Source: Amycolatopsis rifamycinica | GTDB taxonomy: Bacteria > Actinomycetota > Actinomycetes > Mycobacteriales > Pseudonocardiaceae | Assembly (NCBI RefSeq): GCF_000695625.1 | Contig: NZ_JMQI01000034.1 | Coordinates: forward strand, 1-48,335 | Reading direction: 5' to 3' | DNA: 48,335 bases | In this document: positions 23,187 to 30,937 of the stretch, one piece after another | Layout: each line of letters starts with the position of its first letter | Position numbering within the stretch: position 1 is the stretch's first letter | Made by a program: the position numbers and the translations under genes | Notes under the pieces: model-generated | Database searches by the model: none | Seen by the model: only the letters and a program-made list of their open reading frames with translations | Told to the model about the DNA's origin: nothing

Positions 23187-23435
23187 TCACCGCGCTTGCG
23201 GGATCTTCACCTGCGCCGCCGGGGCCAGGTGCAGGATGCGCAGCAGCCTGGCCCGGCCCAGCCGGTGGAGCATCTCCCCGAGCTCCTCCGGCGCGATGCT
23301 CCCTTCGAGGTCGATCCGCGTCGTCCGGACGACGCGGTCGATCTCCGAGGCGGGGAGCCGCCCCGCGAACTCCCCGGCCAGCCACACCCCGACCTCGTCC
23401 ACGACGTCGTCCGCCCGGTGGCTCCGTACGGTCAT
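23187..23435 (-). CDS. small helical protein (three-helix dimerisation-type)
   Basis: An 82-residue acidic/basic helical protein: HRADDVVDEVGVWLAGEF, then PASEIDRVVRTTRIDLEG and ELGEMLHRLGRARLLRILHL. The pattern resembles small actinobacterial proteins annotated as three-helix-bundle dimerisation domains; no enzymatic motif or cysteine cluster is present. ATG 23435 has GAGGAG six to seven bases upstream, whereas the open frame further upstream is not preceded by any ribosome site. Function unknown. Confidence 0.6.
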   Translation of the reverse strand: MTVRSHRADDVVDEVGVWLAGEFAGRLPASEIDRVVRTTRIDLEGSIAPEELGEMLHRLGRARLLRILHLAPAAQVKIPQAR

Positions 23436-23746
23436 CGCTCTCCTCGTTTCGGATCGCCTTCTTGCCACGCCGGCCGGGAAATCCCGGTCCGACGCCAGTC
23501 CGACGAGCGAGCCCGGGAGCCATGACGCGGATTCGGCGAAGTCGGTCACACAAAAGCTTTCCGTGTTCGGATGGGTGAAATGCGTGACCGCCGATGTCAC
23601 TCACATGGGCTGTTCGCCGTCCGAAGTTGTCGGCCGTTCGGGTAGAAATCCGCGGAACTCCGCCGGTGGGGCGTCCCGCTCAGGACCCTGGAGGCGTCGG
23701 ACAGTGCGGGCGTTCCCTCGCGGGACGCGGAACGGAGACGCGATCC
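23436..23746. other. 311-nt divergent intergenic region
   Basis: This holds the promoters of the small helical protein (minus) and the mini zinc-finger protein (plus). I see no convincing -35/-10 pair, no RNA gene and no long repeat. The only notable features are a locally less GC-rich stretch around 23550-23600 and a short CCCTCGCGGGACGCGG dyad-like segment before the plus gene. Confidence 0.4.
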
Positions 23747-23923
23747 ATGGGCCGGTACGACCGGACCGACCTCGGGGCGTACAGCCTGGGGTTGCTCGAC
23801 GCCGCCGAGGCGGCACGGGTGGAGCGGCACCTCGCGGCGTGCCCGGACTGCCGCCAGGAGGTCCGGGAGTTCGAAGCCGTCCGCGGCCTGCTCGACCACC
23901 TGGCCGAGGTGAAGTCCACTTAG
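23747..23923 (+). CDS. stand-alone zinc-finger anti-sigma (ZAS) mini-protein
   Basis: Only 58 residues: MGRYDRTDLGAYSLGLLDAA, then RVERHLAACPDCRQEVREFE, ending HLAEVKST. The HxxxCxxC zinc motif and preceding helix are those of the N-terminal anti-sigma domain that normally heads a protein of more than 200 residues with a membrane helix and an external domain; both are missing here. It may be a soluble anti-sigma factor or the remnant of a longer one. ACGGAGA precedes the ATG. No sigma-factor gene is adjacent; the only ECF factor in the window is at 2108. Confidence 0.75.
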   Translation: MGRYDRTDLGAYSLGLLDAAEAARVERHLAACPDCRQEVREFEAVRGLLDHLAEVKST

Positions 23924-23958
23924 GACGATACCGGGCCGGGCCGGAACCCGCCGGTCCC

Positions 23959-24915
23959 TCAGCGAGAGGCCGCCGCCTTCACCGTCCGCAGCACGGGCGC
24001 CGTCTCCAGCGTCCGGATGGCGTCCAGCGCCCCCAGCCGCCGGGTCAGGTACCGGTGCAGGGCGGCCGCGTCCGGGCAGAGCGCCTGGGCCACCAGGTTC
24101 GCCGGGCCCGTCGTCGCCGCCACGAGGGCCAGTTCCGGGTGGGTCGCCAGCGTCCGCGCCACCCGGTCGAGCTGGGCGGGCGCCACCGCCATCCACAGCA
24201 GCGCCTGCGTCGTCGCGCCCAGCGGGGCCGGGTCGATCTCCAGGTCGAAGAACACCGTTCCGCCCGCCCGGAGGTCGGCCAGCCGGCGCGCGACGGTCGC
24301 CGCCGACCAGCCGGTGGCCGCGGCCAGTTCGGCCAAGCCGGTGCGGCCGTCGCGCTGCAACGCCGCCATCAGGGCGTCATCGTCGCTGGTCAGCGGCTTG
24401 CCCGGGCCGGGGTGGACCGGGGTCAGTGCCGCAATCCGGGCCGCGTCGAGGGCGTTCGCCCGGCCGAGCCACGCCGTCGGGCCGCCGAAGTAGCGGTGCA
24501 GGAGCTGGTGCGCCGAGACCGCGGTGATGCTCGCCGTGCGCGGGATGTCCCGCAGCAGCAGCGCGTGGTCGCTCGCCGCCGGCGTGTGGACGTTCACGCA
24601 GATCTCCGTGCCGCCGGACATCAGCTTGATCCACGCCGTGTCCGCGCGCCGCGCCAGCGCCTGGGCGAGGTCCTGGGCCGTGTGCGGGGTCGCCGTCAGG
24701 CGGACCATCCACTCGGCCTGCCCGGCCCGCTGCGGGTCCGGCAGGCCCACGACACGCAGCGACGCCTCAGCCCGCAGCCGCCGGTAGCGCCGCGCCACCG
24801 TCTGCGTCGAGACGCCGAGGACGTCCCCGATCCTGGCGAACGGCGCCCGCCCGTCGATGTGCAGCGCGTGGATCAACGCGCGGTCGACAGCGTCCAAGGT
24901 GGTCATATCCCTCAT
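23959..24915 (-). CDS. Lrp/AsnC-family regulator with duplicated HTH-RAM unit
   Basis: A 318-residue regulator made of two AsnC-type halves. HTH 1 is RALIHALHIDGRAPFARIGD then VLGVSTQTVARRYRRL. HTH 2 (about residues 175-225) is ALMAALQRDGRTGLAELAAA then TGWSAATVARRLADL. Each is followed by a beta-alpha-beta ligand-binding segment. Ordinary Lrp proteins have one such unit (about 150 residues). It is divergent from the MFS gene at 25018 and probably controls it in response to an amino-acid-like ligand. ATG 24915 overlaps a CATTCA/TGAATG dyad; ATG 24906 (MTTLD) is an equally reasonable start. Confidence 0.88.
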   Translation of the reverse strand: MRDMTTLDAVDRALIHALHIDGRAPFARIGDVLGVSTQTVARRYRRLRAEASLRVVGLPDPQRAGQAEWMVRLTATPHTAQDLAQALARRADTAWIKLMSGGTEICVNVHTPAASDHALLLRDIPRTASITAVSAHQLLHRYFGGPTAWLGRANALDAARIAALTPVHPGPGKPLTSDDDALMAALQRDGRTGLAELAAATGWSAATVARRLADLRAGGTVFFDLEIDPAPLGATTQALLWMAVAPAQLDRVARTLATHPELALVAATTGPANLVAQALCPDAAALHRYLTRRLGALDAIRTLETAPVLRTVKAAASR

Positions 24916-24931
24916 TCAACCGCACTGAATG
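24913..24931. promoter_or_regulatory. dyad overlapping the AsnC-gene start
   Basis: CATTCA (24913-24918) and TGAATG (24926-24931) form a perfect 6-bp dyad with a 7-nt centre, covering the first codon of the regulator. It is a plausible autoregulatory site. Confidence 0.4.
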
Positions 24932-25017
24932 GAAGGAATCAGCCAAGTCACGTCGAGAACTGGAATCGGTCATCGACCACCAGCCAGGGTGGGCGCCGAA
25001 CGGAAGGAGACACACCC

Positions 25018-26361
25018 GTGCCCACCATGACGCGTGACCGGCGGCGCTGGGCCGCACTGGCCGTCCTGCTCGTCGCCGAGGCCATGAACCTGCTCGACGC
25101 CACGATCGTGCAGGTCGCCGGGCCGGCCATCCACGCCGAGCTGCCCGGACCGGCCGCCGACGTCCCGTGGTTCAGCGCGGCCTACACACTGCCCTTCGCC
25201 GTCTTCCTGATCACCGGGGGCCGGCTCGGGGACATCTTCGGCCGCGCGAAGGTGTTCAAGCTCGGCGTCGCGGGCTTCGTGCTCGCGTCGCTGGCCTGCG
25301 CGGCCGCGCCGGACGCCGGGCTGCTGATCGCGGCGCGCGCGGTGCAGGGTGCGGCGGCCGCGCTGATCATCCCGCAGACCATCGGCCTCATCCGCGCCCG
25401 GTTCGACGGCGGCGAACTCGCGAAGGCCCTGGGCACCATCGGGCCGGTGATGGGCCTGTCCGCGGTCACCGGCCCGCTGCTCGGCGCCCTGCTGACGCAG
25501 GCGATCTCCTGGCGGGCGGTGTTCCTGGTGAACGTCCCGCTCGGGCTCGCGGTGCTCCTCGCCGCGCGGCTGCTGCGCGAGGACCGGGCCGCCACCCGGC
25601 CCCGGCTCGACCTCGCCGGCACGGTCCTCGTCGTCGCCGGCACCGGGCTGCTCGTCTACCCGCTGATCGACCCCGCGGGAACGAACTGGGCCCTCCTCGC
25701 GGCCGGGGCCGTGCTGCTGGCCGGGTTCGGCTTCCAGCAGCGCCGCGCGGCCGCGCCGCTGGTCGAGCCGAGCCTGTTCGCCCACCGGGGGTTCCCGGCC
25801 GCGCTCGCCGGGTCACTGCTGTTCTTCGCGGTGATGACCGGCCTGATGCAGGTCGTCCCGATGCACCTGCAGCTCGGCCTCGGTGCCGACGTCCGGACCG
25901 CGGGCCTGACGCTGCTGCCGCTCTCGGCCGGGCTCGCGGTGTCGTCGGCCGTTGCCGGCGCCTGGCTGGTGCCGAAGTTCGGCGCCCGCGTGATGTTCGC
26001 CGGCCTGGCCCTGCTGCTGAGCGGGATCCTCGCCATGCAGGCCGGCGGGGCCGGCGCGTACCCGTGGGCGCTGGCGCTGTGCGGACTCGGGATGGGGACG
26101 TTCACGGTGCCGTTCTTCACCGCCGCCCTGCACCAGGTCCGGCCGCACGAGACGGGCTCGGCGGCCGGGCTGCTCAACGCCGTGCAGCAGCTCGGCGGCA
26201 CCCTCGGCGTCGCCCTCCTCGGCGGGCTCTACCTCGGCACGGGCTCGGCGACCGCGGCCTTCGGTGCCGGGGCCGCGCTCGCCGTGGCCGCCGCTTCGGC
26301 GGTGGTTCCGCTCACCACCCGCCGGGGCGCTCCAGACCTCAGTAGTCGTCGCGGCCGGTGA
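25018..26361 (+). CDS. MFS drug/metabolite exporter (EmrB/QacA-like)
   Basis: A 447-residue polytopic transporter. Its first helix carries MNLLDATIVQVAGPAIH, and the loop 2-3 motif GGRLGDIFGRAKVF is the signature motif A of MFS. Motif C-like LSAVTGPLLGALL and the TAALHQVRPHETGSAAGLLN segment are typical of DHA2 multidrug exporters. The segment count (12-14) cannot be fixed by eye. GTG 25018 has GGAGA seven bases upstream. Likely regulated by the divergent AsnC protein. Its 3' end overlaps the convergent gene at 26339 by 23 nt. Confidence 0.9.
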   Translation: MPTMTRDRRRWAALAVLLVAEAMNLLDATIVQVAGPAIHAELPGPAADVPWFSAAYTLPFAVFLITGGRLGDIFGRAKVFKLGVAGFVLASLACAAAPDAGLLIAARAVQGAAAALIIPQTIGLIRARFDGGELAKALGTIGPVMGLSAVTGPLLGALLTQAISWRAVFLVNVPLGLAVLLAARLLREDRAATRPRLDLAGTVLVVAGTGLLVYPLIDPAGTNWALLAAGAVLLAGFGFQQRRAAAPLVEPSLFAHRGFPAALAGSLLFFAVMTGLMQVVPMHLQLGLGADVRTAGLTLLPLSAGLAVSSAVAGAWLVPKFGARVMFAGLALLLSGILAMQAGGAGAYPWALALCGLGMGTFTVPFFTAALHQVRPHETGSAAGLLNAVQQLGGTLGVALLGGLYLGTGSATAAFGAGAALAVAAASAVVPLTTRRGAPDLSSRRGR

Positions 26362-26746
26362 ACTGCTGCTCCAGCAGCTCGGCCGCGCCGGCGACCAGCT
26401 CGAGCGGATCGGTGAACTCGTTGATGTCGAGGTTGATCAGCGGCAGCGAGTGGCGGAGGACGACGTGCTCGCCCATCACCGCGAGGCCGCCGACCACGAT
26501 CGCGTCGCCCACCTCGGTCAGCACCTCGAGGAGGTCGACCTCCTCGTGCCGGGCGAACGGCGTGGCGATCTGCACCCAGTCCTCGCGCTGGTCGAGGATC
26601 TCGCGGGCGATCACCACGATCTGGGCGCGCTGTTCGGTGTCGGGGTCGTCGCCGAAGACGAGGCGGATGCGGAGCTCGTCGGGCTCGTCGCGCACCACCC
26701 GGTACGACTCCCTGATGTAAGCGACCAGATCGCCCCACTCCGCCAC
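26339..26746 (-). CDS. YbjN/CesT-fold-like hypothetical protein
   Basis: A 135-residue acidic protein: WGDLVAYIRESYRVVRDE, then LRIRLVFGDD, AQIVVIAREILD and VVGGLAVMGEHVVLRHSLPL. The alpha-beta pattern resembles YbjN or type III chaperone-like folds, which bind proteins; no catalytic motif is visible. GTG 26746 has GGAGA upstream; an extended frame beyond it would be antisense to the AKR region's flank. It is 44 nt downstream of the AKR gene on the same strand and may be cotranscribed. Function not known. Confidence 0.7.
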   Translation of the reverse strand: MAEWGDLVAYIRESYRVVRDEPDELRIRLVFGDDPDTEQRAQIVVIAREILDQREDWVQIATPFARHEEVDLLEVLTEVGDAIVVGGLAVMGEHVVLRHSLPLINLDINEFTDPLELVAGAAELLEQQFTGRDDY

Positions 26747-26790
26747 GCGTGTCTCCGTCCTCGTGCTTGTCCGAGCGCTCAGCGTAGCGA

Positions 26791-27660
26791 TCAGGCGGCG
26801 CCGATCCGGTCCAGATCGGCGAGAACGTCGCCGGGCAGTTCGAGGTCGGCGGCGGCGAGGTTCTCCCGCAGGTGCTCCGGCGACGACGTCCCGGGGATCA
26901 GCAGCATCGACGGCGACCGCCGCAGCAGCCAGGCGAGCGCGACCTGCATCGGCGTGGCGCCGAGCCGGGCGGCGCAGTCGTCGAGCAGGCCCGACTGCAG
27001 CGGGCTGAACCCGCCGAGCGGGAAGTAGGGCACAAAGGCGATGCCCTCGGCGGCGCACTTGTCGACGAGGTCGTCGTTCTCGCGGTGGGCCAGGTTGTAC
27101 TGGTTCTGCACGCAGACGACGGGTGCGATCGCCTTCGCCTCGTCGAGCTGCTCGGCGCTGACGTGGCTGACGCCGAGGTGCCGGATCAGCCCCTGGTCCC
27201 GCAGTTCGGCGAGCACCCCGAACGGTTCGGCGAGCGACATCGGCACCGGGTAGTCGCCGGCGGCGTTGCTCAGCCGCAGGTTGACGACGTCGAGCGCGTC
27301 GACGCCGAGGTTGCGCAGGTTGTCGTGCACGGCCTCGGTGAGGTCCGCGGCCGACAGCGCGGGCGGCCAGCCCTTGTCCGCGCTGCGCCGCGCCCCCACC
27401 TTCGTCACGATGACGAGCGATTCGGGGTAGGGGTGCAGGGCGTCCTTGATCAGGGCGTTGACGGTGTGCGGGCCGTAGTAGTCGCTGGTGTCGAGGTGGG
27501 TGACCCCGCGCTCGACGGCCTCCCGCAGCACGGCGACGGCGGTGTCGTGGTCCTTCGGCGGTCCCCAGACGCCGGGCCCGGCCAGCTGCATCGCGCCGTA
27601 ACCCATGCGGGTCACCGGGAGTTCGCCGCCGAGGGAGTAGGTGCCGCCGAGCTCCGCCAT
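26791..27660 (-). CDS. aldo/keto reductase
   Basis: A 289-residue NADPH-dependent oxidoreductase of the AKR superfamily (TIM barrel). It shows MGYGAMQLAG at the first strand, catalytic Asp/Tyr in HLDTSDYYGPH, Lys in VIVTKVGARR and the NLRL strand (DALDVVNLRL) where many AKRs have His. The C-terminal cofactor segment is LIPGTSSPEHLRENLAA. It reduces aldehydes or ketones of unknown identity; members of this subgroup often act on short-chain carbonyls. Upstream lies the GH3 gene in the same direction with a 97-nt gap. Confidence 0.93.
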   Translation of the reverse strand: MAELGGTYSLGGELPVTRMGYGAMQLAGPGVWGPPKDHDTAVAVLREAVERGVTHLDTSDYYGPHTVNALIKDALHPYPESLVIVTKVGARRSADKGWPPALSAADLTEAVHDNLRNLGVDALDVVNLRLSNAAGDYPVPMSLAEPFGVLAELRDQGLIRHLGVSHVSAEQLDEAKAIAPVVCVQNQYNLAHRENDDLVDKCAAEGIAFVPYFPLGGFSPLQSGLLDDCAARLGATPMQVALAWLLRRSPSMLLIPGTSSPEHLRENLAAADLELPGDVLADLDRIGAA

Positions 27661-27757
27661 GCCGCTCCTCGTTCCGGGGGTGCCGTTGCGGCGAAGTCTA
27701 GGCCCGGATCCCGATCGCCGCGCGGAGACGGCCGGTGCCGTGGCCCGGCAACGGAAG

Positions 27758-28936
27758 TCAGCAGAGTCCCTTGCCCCGCAGCACGCGCGCGACGGATTCC
27801 TGCACCCGTGCCTTCGGCAGCTCGCCGCTCTGCACCGCCTTCACCAGCCGGTCCAGCACCGCGTCCACCCGGCCGCCGGAGGACCACAGCGCCTGGTCCG
27901 CGCCGGCCTGCAGCGCCTTCAGCACCGCGTCCGGCAGCGGGTACTGCGCGGTGATCGCCTTCATCGCCCCGAGGTCGTCGGTCACCACCGGGCCGTCGAA
28001 CGCGTACTCGCCGCGCAGCAGCCGGTACGCGGCCGGGGACAGCGAAGCCGGGACGCCGTCGGTCAGGTCCGGCACGTCGAGGTGGCCGACCATCACCGCG
28101 ACCGGGCCGTAGTCGGCCAGGCCCTGGTACGGCACCAGGTCGACCGCCCGCAGCCGGTCCAGCGGCGGCGTGACGACGGTGCCCTTGTGGGAGTCGCCCG
28201 AGCCGTGGCCGTGACCGGGGAAGTGCTTCAGCACCGGCTGGACACCCGCGTCCCGCAACCCCGCCGCAAACGCTTTCGCGTACGTCTTCACCTTGGCCGG
28301 GTCCGGGCTGAACGACCGGTCGCCGATGACGTCGTCGTCCGGGGCGCCGGTGACGTCGACGTCCGGGGCGAAGTCCACCGTCACCCCGCGGGCGTGCAGC
28401 TGCCTGCCGCGGGCGGCGGCCAGCGCGCGGACCTCGTCCGGCGACTTCGTCGCGGCCATCGTCCTGGCCGAGGGCAGGTCGCCGTCGAGGTCGTCGATGC
28501 GCTGGACGCGGCCGCCCTCCTCGTCGACCGACACGGCCACCGGCACCTTCGCCGCCGCCTGGACGGCGGCCAGCGAGCGATCTTTCAACAACGCTGTTGC
28601 GTTACCCCCGATGAAGATGCCGCCGACCTGGTGGTCGCGCACCAGGGACACCGTCGCCGCCGGGTTGTCGCCGGAGACGCCCACGACGACCAGCTGCGCG
28701 ACCTGGGCGCGGACGTCGAGCCCGGCCGCCAGTGACGTGCAGTCGCCCGGCCGTGCGAGCTGCGAGGTGGGTGCGGGAGAAGCGGGTGGGGGCGCCGCGG
28801 GAGGGGGAACCGGCCGGTCGGACGTCCGGGGGACCGCCAGCCCGGACACGATCCGCGGCTGCAGGCCCGCGACCAGCGAACACCCGGCTACGACGGCGAA
28901 CGCCACCCCGGAGGCGGCGAGAAATCGGCGGTTCAT
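27758..28936 (-). CDS. GH3 beta-N-acetylglucosaminidase-like lipoprotein (NagZ type)
   Basis: A 392-residue exported glycoside hydrolase. The N-terminal signal ends in AVVAGC, a lipobox-like site, followed by a Pro-rich linker. The catalytic barrel shows the NagZ signature KHFPGHGHGSGDSHKG, which contains the His/Asp dyad loop, and a nucleophile Asp in VVTDDLGAMKAI. It should remove terminal GlcNAc from chito-oligosaccharides or muropeptides at the cell surface. ATG 28936 has AAGG five bases upstream; a GTG at 28948 is in frame. It is divergent from the LuxR/sugar-uptake operon, and the palindrome at 28984 lies about 48 nt from its start. Confidence 0.92.
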   Translation of the reverse strand: MNRRFLAASGVAFAVVAGCSLVAGLQPRIVSGLAVPRTSDRPVPPPAAPPPASPAPTSQLARPGDCTSLAAGLDVRAQVAQLVVVGVSGDNPAATVSLVRDHQVGGIFIGGNATALLKDRSLAAVQAAAKVPVAVSVDEEGGRVQRIDDLDGDLPSARTMAATKSPDEVRALAAARGRQLHARGVTVDFAPDVDVTGAPDDDVIGDRSFSPDPAKVKTYAKAFAAGLRDAGVQPVLKHFPGHGHGSGDSHKGTVVTPPLDRLRAVDLVPYQGLADYGPVAVMVGHLDVPDLTDGVPASLSPAAYRLLRGEYAFDGPVVTDDLGAMKAITAQYPLPDAVLKALQAGADQALWSSGGRVDAVLDRLVKAVQSGELPKARVQESVARVLRGKGLC

Positions 28937-28983
28937 CGGTCCCTTCACTCGTTCGTGTGCCCTCGACGGTAGTCGACGGCCAA

Positions 28984-28998
28984 CTTCACGGCGTGAAG
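28984..28998. promoter_or_regulatory. LuxR-paralogue palindrome, copy A
   Basis: CTTCACGGCGTGAAG: perfect 7-nt arms around one base, in the divergent region between the GH3 and LuxR genes. The same arms recur at 41921-41936 upstream of the paralogous LuxR gene. Confidence 0.6.
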
Positions 28999-29024
28999 AA
29001 TGGCACCACGGGCGTTAGAGAATT

Positions 29025-29047
29025 CGTGAAGCCGTGCTCAGCACACT
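29025..29047 (+). promoter_or_regulatory. half-site plus -10, LuxR-A promoter
   Basis: CGTGAAG (29025-29031), 33 bp after the second arm of the palindrome, is followed after exactly 10 nt by CACACTGGCC, with CACACT (29042-29047) as the presumed -10. The identical arrangement with the same 10-nt spacing occurs at 41952-41974. Confidence 0.55.
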
Positions 29048-29086
29048 GGCCGCAGTCAGGATTCGTCGTGCGCGGAGGAGGGTTCG

Positions 29087-29665
29087 ATGGACCAGGTGCG
29101 AGTGGCGGCGTGGGCGTCGGACCCGATCGCCCTGACCGGGCTGATCAACCACCTGCAGTCCCGCCCGGAGCTGCTGGTCCTGCCGCGTGCCCGCCGGGGC
29201 GAGGCGGCGGTGCTGGTGTTCGCCGTCGGGGAGGTCGACCGGGAGGCCGTCGCCGCGCTGCGGGCCGCGGCCGCCGAGTCGCCGGCCGCGATCGTGCTGG
29301 TGGCCGGGCACGTCGACCCCGCGCACGTCGGCCTGCTCGCCGAGTGCCACGTCTCCGCCGTGCTGCCGCGGACCGCGCTCGACCGGCTGACCGCGAACGT
29401 GCTCGCCGCGGCGCGCGGCCGCACGTCGCCGCTGCGCGAGCAGGTCGAGGCCCTGGCCGGCGAGGGCGGCGGGGCCGCACTCACGCCGCGCGAGGTGGAT
29501 GTGCTTCGCCTGATGGCCGAAGGCTGGGACACTGCCGAGATCGCGGGCAAGCTCTGCTACTCGGAGCGGACCGTGAAGAACGTCATCTACGCCATGACCA
29601 ACCGGCTCAACCTGCGCAACCGGCCGCACGCGGTCGCCTACGCCGTGCGGGCCGGTGTGATCTGA
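29087..29665 (+). CDS. atypical LuxR-family regulator A (pseudo-receiver + HTH)
   Basis: A 192-residue protein with an N-terminal receiver-like fold (RVAAWASDPIALTGLINHLQ, AAIVLVAGHVDPAHVGLLAE) that lacks the phosphorylatable Asp context of true response regulators. The C-terminal LuxR HTH is LTPREVDVLRLMAEGWDTAE then KLCYSERTVKNVIYAMTNRL. It is the first gene of the sugar-uptake operon: the binding-protein gene starts 9 nt after its stop. Paralogous to the protein at 41981 across its whole length. GGAGGAGG precedes ATG 29087. It probably controls its own operon and the divergent GH3 gene through the CTTCACG/CGTGAAG sites. The signal sensed is unknown. Confidence 0.85.
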   Translation: MDQVRVAAWASDPIALTGLINHLQSRPELLVLPRARRGEAAVLVFAVGEVDREAVAALRAAAAESPAAIVLVAGHVDPAHVGLLAECHVSAVLPRTALDRLTANVLAAARGRTSPLREQVEALAGEGGGAALTPREVDVLRLMAEGWDTAEIAGKLCYSERTVKNVIYAMTNRLNLRNRPHAVAYAVRAGVI

Positions 29666-29674
29666 GGAAGCCTG

Positions 29675-30931
29675 TTGCGAACGATCGCCCGCCGGACCGC
29701 CCTCGTGGTCGCCGCGCTGATCCCGCTCGCCGCCTGCAGTCCGGGTGACGCCGGGGAGAAGACGAAGCTCACCATCGCGACCTTCGGTGAGTTCGGCTAC
29801 GCGCCCCTGATCGCGGAGTACGAGAGGCTGCACCCGGGCATCACGGTGCAGAACCGCGTCACCGACTTCGACACCCACCACAAGGGGCTCGCGACCCAGC
29901 TCGCCACCGGGCACGGTGCCGCCGACGTCGTCGCGATCGAAGAGCAGTACATGCCGCAGTACCGGAAGGTGAAGGACAAGTTCGCCGACCTCGCCGGGTT
30001 CGGGGCCCGTGAGCTGGAAAAGCAGTGGGTGCCGTGGAAGTGGGCGCAGGGCACCGACGGCGCCTTCGTGCTGGGCCTCGGCACGGACATGGGCAGCCTG
30101 GCCCTCTGCTACCGCCGCGATCTGTTCCAGGCCGCCGGTCTCCCGGTCGACCGCGACGAGGTCGCGAAGCTGATGCCGGACTGGGCGGCCTACGCCGCCA
30201 CGGCCGAACGGTTCACGAGCAAGACGCCGAACGTGAAGTTCGCCGACTCCGCCGGGACCGTCTACACGGCGATGCTCAACCAGTCGCCGGAGAACTACTT
30301 CTCCCAGCGCGACGACTCCTTCATCGCCGACCGCAACCCCAGCGTGCGCGCGGCTTTCTTCCTCTCCGGCGGCCTCGCCGCGAAGGGGCAGACAGCGGCG
30401 GCGACCACGTTCACCCAGGCGTGGAACGTGGCCATCAAGCAGGGTTCCTTCGCCACCGTCGCCTGTCCCGCGTGGATGCTCAGCCAGATCAAGGAGGCCG
30501 GCGGGGACGCCAACCGCGGCAAGTGGGACGTCACCACCGTGCCCGGCAGGAGCGGCAACCAGGGCGGTTCGTTCCTGACCGTGCCGAAGCAGGGCGAACA
30601 CCAGAAGGAGGCCTACGAGCTCGCCCGCTGGCTGACCGCCCCGGAACAGCAGAAGAAGCTCTTCCTCTCCGACGGAATCCTCCCCAGCGAGCCAGCGGTC
30701 TACCAGGATCCGCAGGTCGTCGCGCACACCGACGGCTATTTCGGGGACGCGCCGATCGGGCGGATCTTCGCCGCCTCGGCCGACCAGCTGCGCCCGAACT
30801 ACCGCGGCCTGCGCGACGCCGACGTCCGGCCGGAGTTCGGCCGCGCCCTCGGGCGGATCGAAGAACGGACGAACACCGTCGAGCAGGCCTGGACCGAAGC
30901 CGTCCAGCAGGCTTTGGCCGCCCTGAAGTAG
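29675..30931 (+). CDS. ABC transporter sugar-binding lipoprotein
   Basis: A 418-residue extracellular solute-binding protein (MalE/CebE type). The lipoprotein signal peptide ends in LIPLAAC, followed by TKLTIATFGEFGYAPLIAEY, a typical first strand/helix of carbohydrate-binding family 1 proteins. Further segments include LATGHGAADVVAIEEQYMPQ and FLTVPKQGEHQKEAYELARW. It should capture a mono- or oligosaccharide at the cell surface for the two permeases downstream. TTG 29675 lies 9 nt after the regulator stop with GAGGAAG as ribosome site. Ligand not determinable; GH1 and GH3 neighbours suggest a beta-linked gluco- or GlcNAc-oligosaccharide. Confidence 0.93.
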   Translation: MRTIARRTALVVAALIPLAACSPGDAGEKTKLTIATFGEFGYAPLIAEYERLHPGITVQNRVTDFDTHHKGLATQLATGHGAADVVAIEEQYMPQYRKVKDKFADLAGFGARELEKQWVPWKWAQGTDGAFVLGLGTDMGSLALCYRRDLFQAAGLPVDRDEVAKLMPDWAAYAATAERFTSKTPNVKFADSAGTVYTAMLNQSPENYFSQRDDSFIADRNPSVRAAFFLSGGLAAKGQTAAATTFTQAWNVAIKQGSFATVACPAWMLSQIKEAGGDANRGKWDVTTVPGRSGNQGGSFLTVPKQGEHQKEAYELARWLTAPEQQKKLFLSDGILPSEPAVYQDPQVVAHTDGYFGDAPIGRIFAASADQLRPNYRGLRDADVRPEFGRALGRIEERTNTVEQAWTEAVQQALAALK

Positions 30932-30937
30932 CCGCGC

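Noticed and set aside
28960..29087. CebR operator in the sugar-locus promoter
   Set aside because: I looked for TGGGAGCGCTCCCA and close variants and found none; only the CTTCACG/CGTGAAG elements are present.
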